A DNA stretch of 64,000 nt. Source: Clostridiales bacterium (lineage in GTDB: Bacteria; Bacillota; Clostridia; Oscillospirales; Ruminococcaceae). The stretch lies in assembly GCA_019423685.1 (NCBI GenBank), contig JAHZAY010000001.1, positions 124,001 to 188,000 of the forward strand. The letters run 5' to 3'. The notes beneath the pieces are model-generated. The model made no database searches and was not told the origin of the DNA. It saw nothing but the letters and a program-made list of their open reading frames with translations. Every line of letters begins with the position of its first letter. Within the stretch, counting starts at the first letter, position 1. The translations under genes and the position numbers were made by a program. Positions 1 through 7,308 of the stretch are shown here, in pieces.

Positions 1-1199
1 TCGTAGCACCGCTGCAAAAAGGAAGAATACACCGCGAATACCGGCAGCATGCCGTTTGCAGCCAATCCTCCCGCAAAGGTGACCGCGTGGGGCTCGGCAA
101 TTCCCACATCAAAAAAGCGCCCTTCCTCGCGGAAAGCGTGGGAAAAGTGGTTGAGCCCTGTGCCGTACTTCATGGCCGCTGTGATGGCGCAGATGCGCTT
201 GTCCTGTCTGCCAAGCTCGGTCAGGTACAGGCCGAACTCATTGGAAAAGTTGGTGCCGCCGGCGGTGAACGCCTTGCCGGTATCGATGTCAAACCCGGAA
301 GTCCCGTGGTATTCTCCCGGATTCTCCTCTGCAAAGCTGTACCCCTTGCCCTTTTGCGTTTCCACATGCAAAAAGACCGGACGCCGCAGCTGCTTTGCCC
401 GCTCCAGCACGTCGCACAGTGTCTCCAGGTTGTGCCCATCTATCGGGCCAAGATAATAAAATCCCATATCTTCAAACCAGTTGCTTCCATAGACCACCGC
501 CTTGACGCTGTTTTTGCAGTGCTGGATCACCCTGTAAGCCGGTTTTCCAACAAGAGGAAGGTGGTTGCAGATGGTTTGTACCGTGTCCTTTGTCTTAAAG
601 TAACCCGGACGGGAACGTATTTTCGAAAGATATTTGGAGAACGCCCCCACATTTTTGGAGATGGACATCTTGTTGTCGTTCAAGATCACAATGAGATTAT
701 CCCCAAAGCGGGCGGCGTTGTTGAGCCCCTCATAGGCAAGGCCGCTGGTAAAGGCGCCGTCGCCGATGACCGCGATGACGTAGTGATCGTCCCCGCTGAG
801 CTTCTTTGCGCGCGCCAATCCAGACGCCACCGAAATGGAGGTGCTGGAGTGCCCTGCCAGAAAGGCATCGTATTCGCTCTCGTTGTGTTTGGGAAAGCCG
901 GAGATGCCGCCCTCCTGGCGCAGCGTCGAAAAGCGCTCGCGCCTGCCGGTCAGCAACTTGTGGGTATAACACTGATGCCCCACATCCCAAACAATCTGGT
1001 CAGCAGGGCAATCAAAAACCCGGTGAAGTGCAACGGTCAGCTCCACCGTTCCCAAATTGGAGGCCAGATGGCCCCCTGTTTTTGCCGTTGTCTGGATCAG
1101 CTGTTCCCTGATCTCGGTGCACAGCGGCGCCAATTTTTCAAACGGAAGTTGTTTGAGGTCCTTCGGAGAGGAGATGGTATCCAATATTCGTTGCGTCAT
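1..1199 (-). CDS. dxs: 1-deoxy-D-xylulose-5-phosphate synthase, N-terminal 399 residues (cut by window edge)
   Basis: Thiamine-diphosphate enzyme that condenses pyruvate with glyceraldehyde 3-phosphate, the first step of the cytosolic MEP isoprenoid pathway. The frame is open from an ATG at 1199 to base 1. Visible family motifs are WDVGHQ (about residue 71), the ThDP/metal signature starting GDGAFTSG (about 146) with its downstream asparagine, and VGIAEPHAV with the catalytic glutamate at about 369. The family is usually about 620 residues, so the C-terminal third lies outside. It is the last gene seen in the operon, 26 bases after the YuiD-like gene. The nearest AGGAG lies about 13 bases before the ATG, which is rather far, so translational coupling is possible. 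With ispA three genes upstream, the operon supplies isoprenoid precursors and prenyl diphosphates. Identification is secure. Confidence 0.96.
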   Translation of the reverse strand, partial: MTQRILDTISSPKDLKQLPFEKLAPLCTEIREQLIQTTAKTGGHLASNLGTVELTVALHRVFDCPADQIVWDVGHQCYTHKLLTGRRERFSTLRQEGGISGFPKHNESEYDAFLAGHSSTSISVASGLARAKKLSGDDHYVIAVIGDGAFTSGLAYEGLNNAARFGDNLIVILNDNKMSISKNVGAFSKYLSKIRSRPGYFKTKDTVQTICNHLPLVGKPAYRVIQHCKNSVKAVVYGSNWFEDMGFYYLGPIDGHNLETLCDVLERAKQLRRPVFLHVETQKGKGYSFAEENPGEYHGTSGFDIDTGKAFTAGGTNFSNEFGLYLTELGRQDKRICAITAAMKYGTGLNHFSHAFREEGRFFDVGIAEPHAVTFAGGLAANGMLPVFAVYSSFLQRCY

Positions 1200-1225
1200 T
1201 GATTCTCTGATTCTCCTGTCTACCA

Positions 1226-1771
1226 TTAAAATACCGGCACCAACATGGCAACCGCAATGCCCAGCACCGCCCCAGCCAGAACCTCCAGCGGGGTGTGGCC
1301 CAGCAGCTCTTTGAGCAGGGCCCGGCTTTCTTCGCGCTTGCGCAGTTCTTCCGGATCGACCTCCATATTTTTGCGGCGGATGAACAGGTCGCTGATGTTC
1401 GTCTTTTTCTGCGGCATAAAAATTTCTTTGATGTTGTCGTATGTAAGCTCCACAATCTTGTTTAATACCTTTGCCTGTTCGCCCGCAGCCCGGCGCACGC
1501 CCATTGCATCGTACATGACAATGGCCGCGATGGCCAATGCAATGGCAAACTCCGGGGAGGTAAAGCCCAATTTGCGCTCAATTGCAACGGTAAGGGAGCA
1601 CACCAGCGCCGAATGGGAGCTTGGCATGCCGCCAGCACCCACCATTCGCTCCCAGACAATCTCCTTGGTGAGGAAAAAGGCCAGCAGCGTTTTCATAACC
1701 TGCGCGATCAACCACGCTAAAAATGTGACGTCGATATAGTAGTTGCTGAAAAGAAAGCGTATATTTTCCAT
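1226..1771 (-). CDS. Divergent PAP2 / YuiD family membrane protein (DUF212)
   Basis: Small integral membrane protein of the divergent PAP2 (YuiD, DUF212) family. The family resembles acid phosphatases of the PAP2 fold, but its substrate is not established. Recognisable parts are GGMPSSHSA near the N terminus, MYDAMGVRRAAGEQA in the middle and a C-terminal hydrophobic segment ending LGIAVAMLVPVF. The middle is charged and soluble. ATG 1771 has AAGGA nine bases upstream; ATG 1780, three codons earlier, has that site directly abutting it and is less likely. The gene lies between ispA and dxs, so a role in prenyl-phosphate or lipid phosphate handling is a reasonable guess, but only from context. 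Confidence 0.85.
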   Translation of the reverse strand: MENIRFLFSNYYIDVTFLAWLIAQVMKTLLAFFLTKEIVWERMVGAGGMPSSHSALVCSLTVAIERKLGFTSPEFAIALAIAAIVMYDAMGVRRAAGEQAKVLNKIVELTYDNIKEIFMPQKKTNISDLFIRRKNMEVDPEELRKREESRALLKELLGHTPLEVLAGAVLGIAVAMLVPVF

Positions 1772-1810
1772 TGTACTCATTCCTTCTATTCGATTGCTGT
1801 CCCATTCCCT

Positions 1811-2695
1811 TTATTTGCGGCGCTGTAAAACATAGTCCGCCAATTCCCCAAGAAACGCACTGCCGCCCGGAAGCTGCATACTTTCCAGCGCACACTTTGC
1901 CTGCTCGATGCACTCCGCAGCCACCTGACCTGCCTTTTCCAGGCCGTAAGCCGAAACATAGGTGGACTTGTGGTTGTGCTCATCCGAGCCGGTCGGTTTG
2001 CCCAGGACAGCCTCATCTGCGGTGCAGTCCAGAATGTCGTCGGTGATCTGAAAGGCCAGCCCCAGCTTTTGCGCATAGATTTGGGCAAGCAGCTGGGTCT
2101 CCTCGTCGGCCTTTGCCGCAATGCAGCCAAGCTTTGCTGCGGCGCAGATCAGCGCCCCTGTCTTGAGCAGGTCGGTCTGCTCGAGGCGTTTGGCCCCCGC
2201 CTCTATCTCTTCGTTTTCCAGATCCATCCGCTGTCCGCCGATCATTCCCTGGTGCCCGGCAGCCTGGGACAAGATCTCCACCGCCCGCACGGTCTGTTCC
2301 GGGGAAAGGGTGCTGTGGCAGGCGATGACCTCGAAGGCTTTGGTCAACAGTCCATCTCCGGCCAAAAGGGCTGTCGCCTCCCCAAAGGCGACATGGCAGG
2401 ACGGCTTGCCGCGGCGCAGATCGTCGTCATCCATACACGGCAGATCATCGTGGATCAACGAATAGGCATGCACCATCTCCAACGCGCACGCGAAGGGCAA
2501 GGCCCGTTCCCGGTCGCCGCAGATGGCGTAGCAAAACTCCAATGTCATCGCAGCCCGCAGCCGTTTTCCGCCCCCAAGAAGGCTGTACCGCATCGCCTGG
2601 GTTACGCGGTCCCCCTCTATTTCCGGAAGATACAGCTGCAAGGTCTGTTCGGTCAATTCTGCACACTGGTGCAGTTGCTCTTGAAAGTTACTCAT
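1811..2695 (-). CDS. ispA: Polyprenyl (farnesyl/geranyl) diphosphate synthase
   Basis: Short-chain trans-prenyl transferase that joins IPP to DMAPP/GPP, most likely making farnesyl or geranylgeranyl diphosphate in the cytosol. The first aspartate-rich motif is inside HDDLPCMDDDDLRRGKP and the second is DDILDC, preceded by QITD. GGGKRLR near the N terminus binds IPP. About 294 residues is normal. The ATG at 2695 has AAGGA eight bases upstream; an in-frame ATG at 2704 has the same site abutting it and is less likely. The gene overlaps the end of xseB by a few bases, so it is translationally coupled. The xseA-xseB-ispA-dxs order is widespread in bacteria. Product chain length cannot be set from sequence by eye. 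Confidence 0.95.
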   Translation of the reverse strand: MSNFQEQLHQCAELTEQTLQLYLPEIEGDRVTQAMRYSLLGGGKRLRAAMTLEFCYAICGDRERALPFACALEMVHAYSLIHDDLPCMDDDDLRRGKPSCHVAFGEATALLAGDGLLTKAFEVIACHSTLSPEQTVRAVEILSQAAGHQGMIGGQRMDLENEEIEAGAKRLEQTDLLKTGALICAAAKLGCIAAKADEETQLLAQIYAQKLGLAFQITDDILDCTADEAVLGKPTGSDEHNHKSTYVSAYGLEKAGQVAAECIEQAKCALESMQLPGGSAFLGELADYVLQRRK

Positions 2696-2924
2696 CTTGT
2701 TCATCCTTCACCCTTTGCGCCTGTTCCCTCTGTGGCAGATGCAGGTCCAGCTTTTCCAGTTTCAACTGGGCTGCATCCAACTTCTTTTGACAGGATGCCG
2801 CCAACCTGCTCGCCTGCACATACAGCTCGATCGACTCGTCCAAACTACAGTTTCCCTGTTCCAGTTGCTGGGCAATCTCCTCGAGCTTGCGCATTGCTTG
2901 CTCAAAATTTACTTTTTCCGGCAT
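2688..2924 (-). CDS. xseB: Exodeoxyribonuclease VII small subunit
   Basis: Small subunit of exonuclease VII, which degrades single-stranded DNA from both ends; several copies bind one XseA. The 78-residue product is normal in length and almost entirely helical, with the family pattern FEQAMRKLEEIAQQLE followed by LDESIELYVQASRLA. The start ATG at 2924 is preceded by AAAGGA nine bases away and lies inside the last codons of xseA (16-base overlap). Its own end overlaps the start of ispA. This is strict operon packing and implies coupled translation of the two exonuclease subunits. Confidence 0.95.
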   Translation of the reverse strand: MPEKVNFEQAMRKLEEIAQQLEQGNCSLDESIELYVQASRLAASCQKKLDAAQLKLEKLDLHLPQREQAQRVKDEQDE

Positions 2925-4150
2925 AGTTCACGTTCCTTTTCGGCAGTTATCTGCTCTGTCAAAACATGCAGGACGCCGTCGCTGAGCCGAACCGTCAGCC
3001 GGTCCCCCTGCTCCACCTGCTGCACCGAGGAGACGATCTCCTCCCCTTTTTGCACCATGCTGTATCCCTTCGCCAGCCGTGCCATCGGGTCAAGCAGCCC
3101 AAGTCGGGCGGATTGCAGGCGCAGCGCTTCCTGCTTTTTCATTATAACATTTTTTTCCGAGAATTGAATAGTACTCCAAAGATTTTGCAGATGCTTTGCA
3201 TATTCTTGCATTTTCTTTTCCGGAGAGTGCGCAAGCAGCACGGTATAGAGCTGCTGCAAGCGCAGCTGCTTTTGGGAAAAAAGCGCGAGCTGTGCGCGTT
3301 TGATGCGCGCAGACAGCGCTGCAAGCAGGTTTTCCATCTCCTGCGCGCTCATGCAGGAAAGCTCCGCCGCGGCCGACGGGGTCGGTGCCCGCAGATCGGC
3401 GGCATAATCGCAAAGGGTAAAGTCGGTCTCATGGCCCACTGCACTGATGACCGGCGTCTTGCAGGCGGCCACCGCCCGCACCAGTCGCTCATCGTTAAAG
3501 CACCACAAATCCTCCATCGAACCGCCGCCCCGGCCCAAAATGATGACGTCGCAATCTCCAGTCCTGTCCAGCTGGCTCAGTGCGCGCATCAGCGATTCCG
3601 GAGCCTCTTTTCCCTGCACCAGAGCAGGTGCAAGCACCAGCTGCACCATCGGGCAGCGGCGGGAGAGGACGTTGATGATGTCCTGCAAAGCGGCACCCGT
3701 CTCGGAGGTCACCACCCCGATGCGCTGTGCAAAGCGGGGAATCGGCTTTTTATGCGCATCGTCAAAAAGCCCCTGTACCTGCAATTTGCGGTAGAGCTGA
3801 TCGAAAGCAATTTGCAGTGCGCCCTTTCCATCCGGCTGGATCTCATACACATAAATTTGATAGCTGCCGTCCCACTCATACAGCGAAACCGAACAGCGCA
3901 GAATGACCGCCATTCCGTTTTCCGGCTCAAACGGCAGCTCGCTGGCATATCCGGCAAACATGACCGCCTTGACCGCGCTGCCCCCCTCTTTTAGGGTAAA
4001 ATAGAGGTGCCCGCTGCGGTAATGGCGCGCAAAGTTGGAGATTTCACCGCGCAAAAACAGGTCCCGCAGTTTCAAATCTCCATCCAGCACGCTTTTGACG
4101 TACCGATTCAGCTGCGAGACCGTCAAGATTTCATGCAAGTTGAACACCAT
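2909..4150 (-). CDS. xseA: Exodeoxyribonuclease VII large subunit
   Basis: Catalytic subunit of exonuclease VII. The N-terminal OB-fold is seen in the ISNFARHYRSGHLYFTLK segment (about residues 37-54). The catalytic core follows with RIGVVTSETGAALQDI, the glycine-rich DVIILGRGGGS near residue 205, and PVISAVGHETDFTLCD with its conserved histidine and aspartates. A coiled-coil stretch and a small C-terminal domain containing LAKGYSMV complete the protein. At 413 residues it is within the family range. The gene overlaps the upstream TsaD-like gene by 20 bases and xseB by 16. The exact start is uncertain: GAGGG lies directly against ATG 4150, and the adjacent GTG at 4147 is also possible. Confidence 0.96.
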   Translation of the reverse strand: MVFNLHEILTVSQLNRYVKSVLDGDLKLRDLFLRGEISNFARHYRSGHLYFTLKEGGSAVKAVMFAGYASELPFEPENGMAVILRCSVSLYEWDGSYQIYVYEIQPDGKGALQIAFDQLYRKLQVQGLFDDAHKKPIPRFAQRIGVVTSETGAALQDIINVLSRRCPMVQLVLAPALVQGKEAPESLMRALSQLDRTGDCDVIILGRGGGSMEDLWCFNDERLVRAVAACKTPVISAVGHETDFTLCDYAADLRAPTPSAAAELSCMSAQEMENLLAALSARIKRAQLALFSQKQLRLQQLYTVLLAHSPEKKMQEYAKHLQNLWSTIQFSEKNVIMKKQEALRLQSARLGLLDPMARLAKGYSMVQKGEEIVSSVQQVEQGDRLTVRLSDGVLHVLTEQITAEKERELCRKK

Positions 4151-5078
4151 CCCTCACTGCTGCCAGGATGGCGGTACCGGCGGCATTGTCGGCAGAAAAT
4201 TCCGGCGCAGCAAATTGCCCGCCAAATTCCCTGGCGATCTTCTTGCTGATGATGCTGTTGGACATCACCCCGCCCGAAAAGATCAGCGGCAAGCCGGGGT
4301 AGTCTTGGACGACATTGCGGGTCATCTCCTCGACAATTTTGCAGACCGAATCGATGCAAAAGCGCGCGATATTCTCGGCGCTCTCCCCCTTTTTGAGCAG
4401 CTGTTCACACTGGTTTTGCAGCCCGGAGACGCAGCAGTTGCCGTCTTTGAAGGTCACCTTGACGGGCAGGCGCTTGGTGGCCCGCAGGGAAAGCGCATCT
4501 AACTGCTTGCCTGCCGGGAAAGGAAGTCCCAGCATCCCGCCGACCCGATCGATCGCCTGTCCGCATTTGAGGTCGAGCGAGTGATAGAGCAGGTCGGTGT
4601 GAAAGACCGTCTGTGCATCGGGCGTGATGTGGACGCACTCGGTAGTGCCGCCCGAAAAATGAAAGGCGATAAACTCTTTGTCGATCAGATCCAGGCGGTT
4701 TGCCGAATACAGCGCCGCCGCCACATGCCCACACTGGTGGGAAAAGCCATACATGGGGAGATGATTTGCCGAACAGATGGCACTGGCCGCCAGCTTTCCG
4801 GTCAAAAAGCAGGGCATATAGGAGTCCTGCGCGTTGCGCGGTTTGACCGAAACGCCCACTGCGGTGAGCGAAATGGGGGGTAAAGCAAAAAACAGCTCCT
4901 CCAAAATCTGTGGGAGCTGTTTGACGTGTGCGAATACAGCGTCACTTTGCTTGAGCCCCAGGGCGCCCTCAGCGACCGGCAACAATCTTTTGCGGTGGTA
5001 GATCTTTTTTTCCTGGCTGTCAAACACGGCCGCCGATGTGGTATAGTTGCTGGTATCGATTCCCAAATAATAGGACAT
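4131..5078 (-). CDS. TsaD/Kae1-like (peptidase M22 family) paralogue
   Basis: ASKHA-fold protein of the TsaD/Kae1/YgjD family, often annotated as O-sialoglycoprotein endopeptidase. True TsaD makes the threonylcarbamoyl modification of tRNA A37. Here the N terminus LGIDTSNYTTSAAV and the metal-site HQCGH (about residue 110) are present, and GGVMSN near the C terminus matches the nucleotide-binding end. The usual SGGHT motif reads SGGTTEC instead. At about 315 residues it is slightly short. These points suggest a diverged paralogue of unknown function rather than the housekeeping TsaD. ATG 5078 has AGGG eight bases upstream; a GTG at 5087 is an alternative. It sits between nusB and xseA, overlapping xseA. 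Confidence 0.8.
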   Translation of the reverse strand: MSYYLGIDTSNYTTSAAVFDSQEKKIYHRKRLLPVAEGALGLKQSDAVFAHVKQLPQILEELFFALPPISLTAVGVSVKPRNAQDSYMPCFLTGKLAASAICSANHLPMYGFSHQCGHVAAALYSANRLDLIDKEFIAFHFSGGTTECVHITPDAQTVFHTDLLYHSLDLKCGQAIDRVGGMLGLPFPAGKQLDALSLRATKRLPVKVTFKDGNCCVSGLQNQCEQLLKKGESAENIARFCIDSVCKIVEEMTRNVVQDYPGLPLIFSGGVMSNSIISKKIAREFGGQFAAPEFSADNAAGTAILAAVRDGVQLA

Positions 5079-5117
5079 TCTTTTCACCCTGTCTTGCTTT
5101 CTCTTTGCTTTTATTCG

Positions 5118-5534
5118 CTATTGTTTTGCCGCTTCCAAATCCTTTTCCACTGCGCCGAGCACACCGTTGATAAACGAATATTCCTCGTCGGCGGCGTACT
5201 GCTTTGCAAGCTCTACTGCTTCGTTGATGCTGACGCTTGCCGGAATGTCCGCGAGATACTTGAGCTCATACACCGCCATGCGCAAAATGGAGAGCGAAAC
5301 GCGTGAGATGCGGGAAAGCTTCCAGTTTTTGAGCTTGGACTCGATGATTTGGTCGATCTCATCCTGATGTTCCGTTGTCCCCTGCGCCAATTGCAGGGTG
5401 AAAGGGTCCAGCGAGAGGTCGCGGGTCAGGGTCGCGCCCTCGATGATCTCCTGAATATCCCCATCGGTAAATGTTTTTTCAAACAGCAGGCAGAACGCAT
5501 CCTGCCGTGCCTGGTGTCTTGTCATTTTTGTCAT
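5118..5534 (-). CDS. nusB: Transcription antitermination factor NusB
   Basis: All-helical RNA-binding factor that works with NusE/S10 on boxA sequences to prevent premature termination of rRNA operons. The 138-residue sequence begins MTKMTRHQARQDAFCLLFE and ends with the family core LRMAVYELKYL, SINEAVELAKQYAADEEYSF and INGVLGAVEKDL. Length and motif order are typical. AAAGGA precedes the ATG by six bases. It follows the Asp23 gene at a 108-base gap on the same strand and is followed after 39 bases by the TsaD-like gene. Confidence 0.96.
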   Translation of the reverse strand: MTKMTRHQARQDAFCLLFEKTFTDGDIQEIIEGATLTRDLSLDPFTLQLAQGTTEHQDEIDQIIESKLKNWKLSRISRVSLSILRMAVYELKYLADIPASVSINEAVELAKQYAADEEYSFINGVLGAVEKDLEAAKQ

Positions 5535-5642
5535 GTTCTGTCCTTTCCGGCTTTATGCCGGAGGCACAAAACCTGGTCTATGCTTTTTTCAAACAGCAAT
5601 GGATGAAACCCGACAGTGCGGCCCATCCTCCCTCAAAAAAAC

Positions 5643-6020
5643 TTACTCCTCTACAGCAGCTGGTACAGGCTGTGGGAATACGATGCCCGCTACATGTACA
5701 TTGACCTTGGAAACGGCAATGCCGGTCATGTTCTGTACCGCATCCTTTACAGCCTTCTGCAAAGCTTCCGCCACCTCTGGAATCTTGGCGCCATATTTCA
5801 GGTTGACGCTGATATCAATGACAGCGACATCGTCGTTGAGGCTGATCTGAATCGGGCGGCCGATGCTTCCCTTTTTCAGAAAGTTTTTGATCGGAGCATA
5901 GGTGTTTGCCAACGAAACAACCCCATCGATCTCCTCCGAGGCAAAGTTTGCGATGGTCGCCAAAACATCCTGCGAAATTTTCAGACTTCCAGTTGGCTGG
6001 TTATTGTTCTCCACGTTCAT
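5643..6020 (-). CDS. Asp23/Gls24 family envelope stress protein
   Basis: Member of the Asp23/Gls24 (DUF322) family, small cytosolic proteins that in other Firmicutes associate with the membrane through partner proteins and are linked to cell-envelope stress. The core GSLKISQDVLATIANFA, EEIDGVVSLA, DISVNLKYGAKIPEVAE and LQKAVKDAVQNMTGI is clear. The start is fixed by a strong AGGAGGAA four to six bases before ATG 6020; an in-frame ATG at 6092 lacks such a site. The product is 125 residues, normal for the one-domain form seen upstream of nusB in Clostridia. No AmaP- or DUF2273-type partner is adjacent. It is the first gene of the long operon running to dxs. Confidence 0.92.
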   Translation of the reverse strand: MNVENNNQPTGSLKISQDVLATIANFASEEIDGVVSLANTYAPIKNFLKKGSIGRPIQISLNDDVAVIDISVNLKYGAKIPEVAEALQKAVKDAVQNMTGIAVSKVNVHVAGIVFPQPVPAAVEE

Positions 6021-6118
6021 ATTTCTTCCTCCTGTGTCCAAATTCAAATGAAGGCGCCCGGTTTGCGGCGGCGCCCTGTTTGGAAAATTCACATTGCGGT
6101 ATTGTGCTTTCGAGTAAT

Positions 6119-6147
6119 ATTATACCATATTGTCAAAGTCTTTACAA
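6119..6147 (-). promoter_or_regulatory. Promoter of the Asp23-nusB-xseAB-ispA-dxs operon
   Basis: On the minus strand a TTGTAA -35 (6142-6147) and a perfect TATAAT -10 (6119-6124) are separated by 17 bp. They lie about 100 bases upstream of the Asp23 start. No other clear promoter was seen between here and dxs, which supports a single long transcript. Confidence 0.75.
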
Positions 6148-6194
6148 CTGATATCGCTCTTTCGTTTTTGAATTTCCTATAAATTGTTCGAGCA

Positions 6195-7091
6195 CTAAAC
6201 AATATAGATACCCAACATTGCCAGCAGCACCAACAGCAAAAACAGCGGTCCGCCCGCAAAGCATGTGGGTTCAAACAGCGCAATCAACCGCTCTTTGAGC
6301 CGCTGTGCCCCGGTGGACATATAGGACACCAGCACCGTTTGATGCACTCTTTTTCGCTGCAAGAGACATTTTGCCGTTTCCAGCAGGGACTGCGCATAGT
6401 CCTCCACAAAGGCGCGGTCCTTTCCCTGGATCACGCTGCGGTCGCATGCGCTCTCCAAATCCTCGGCGGCGCGGCGCGCCATCAGCCAGACCAGCGGATT
6501 AAACCAGTGTACCGACTGGGTCAGCAGCATAAACAAGCGGTACCAGCCGTCATGGCGCCGGTGGTGCAGCAGCTCATGGCGAAAGATCATAGCCAGCTCC
6601 TTCTCCTCCAACACACAGTCAGGCATCACAACCTTTGGATGCAAAAATCCGAGCAGCATCGGGCCAGAGGCATTGGCGGAAACCCACAACTGGACCCGAT
6701 CCACCTTTCCCAGCTCCTCCTTGACCTGTGCAAAGATGCGCTCCATCCGCAGTCTTTCCTCCTCGGACAGCGCACACTGTTCTAGTCCCCGCTGCATCTG
6801 GCGCTCAAAGCGCATATAACACAGCAGATGGCCCGAAAAAAGGACCACCGTGCCGATCGCCCAGATCAGCGCGAGCGGAGCGGCAAAAGCGACACCCTCT
6901 CTGGGGTCTCCAAAATAGACGATGCCCACCGGACACGGAATGAGCAGCCGGGCAGCAAGAACCCACCAAAAAGCCATGCGGCTTTTGGGAGAATAGTGAG
7001 AAAGGCGCTTTCGAAACAAAAGCAGCAGCAAAATAAAGATCGAGACAGCAGCAGAAGACTCCAAAAGGGAGCAGACGAGAAAAGCCAACAA
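6195..7091 (-). CDS. M56 family (BlaR1/MecR1-type) membrane metallopeptidase
   Basis: Integral membrane zinc metallopeptidase of the BlaR1/MecR1 family. Hydrophobic helices occupy the N terminus (LESSAAVSIFILLLLLF), two further segments follow, and the zinc motif HELLHH with SACD downstream is in the FRHELLHHRRHDGWYR region. A last helix closes the protein. It lacks the extracellular penicillin-sensor domain of BlaR1 proper, so the trigger is unknown. The best start is TTG 7091, eight bases after AAAGGAGG; a TTG at 7133 has no such site. A BlaI/MecI repressor, the usual partner, is not encoded next to it in this window. Confidence 0.85.
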   Translation of the reverse strand: MLAFLVCSLLESSAAVSIFILLLLLFRKRLSHYSPKSRMAFWWVLAARLLIPCPVGIVYFGDPREGVAFAAPLALIWAIGTVVLFSGHLLCYMRFERQMQRGLEQCALSEEERLRMERIFAQVKEELGKVDRVQLWVSANASGPMLLGFLHPKVVMPDCVLEEKELAMIFRHELLHHRRHDGWYRLFMLLTQSVHWFNPLVWLMARRAAEDLESACDRSVIQGKDRAFVEDYAQSLLETAKCLLQRKRVHQTVLVSYMSTGAQRLKERLIALFEPTCFAGGPLFLLLVLLAMLGIYIV

Positions 7092-7253
7092 GGGCGTTAC
7101 CTCCTTTATAAAAAAGCAGAATGATTTTTGCAATTGATACCTGTTCCACCTATATAGTGCCTTGGGATGCGCAGTTTGTTACCTCATTTGGAAAAAAACA
7201 GCAATTTTCTAACATTTTGTGTATATACATTTGTCTTTTATTAATATTTTTGT

Positions 7254-7293
7254 GCAAAAAAGCGGCGCCCTATCCTTCCAGATAGGGCGCCGC
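7254..7293 (-). terminator. Rho-independent terminator after the amidase gene
   Basis: A 13-bp perfect stem (GCGGCGCCCTATC with its complement, 7262-7293) with a six-base loop is followed on the minus strand by a T run. It lies just past the amidase stop at 7309. Confidence 0.9.
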
Positions 7294-7308
7294 AAAAACT
7301 TTAAAAAG

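Noticed and set aside
7219..7229. TGTATATACA upstream of the M56 gene as a BlaI operator
   Set aside because: The half-sites are in the reverse order to the TACA..TGTA site; no repressor is encoded nearby.
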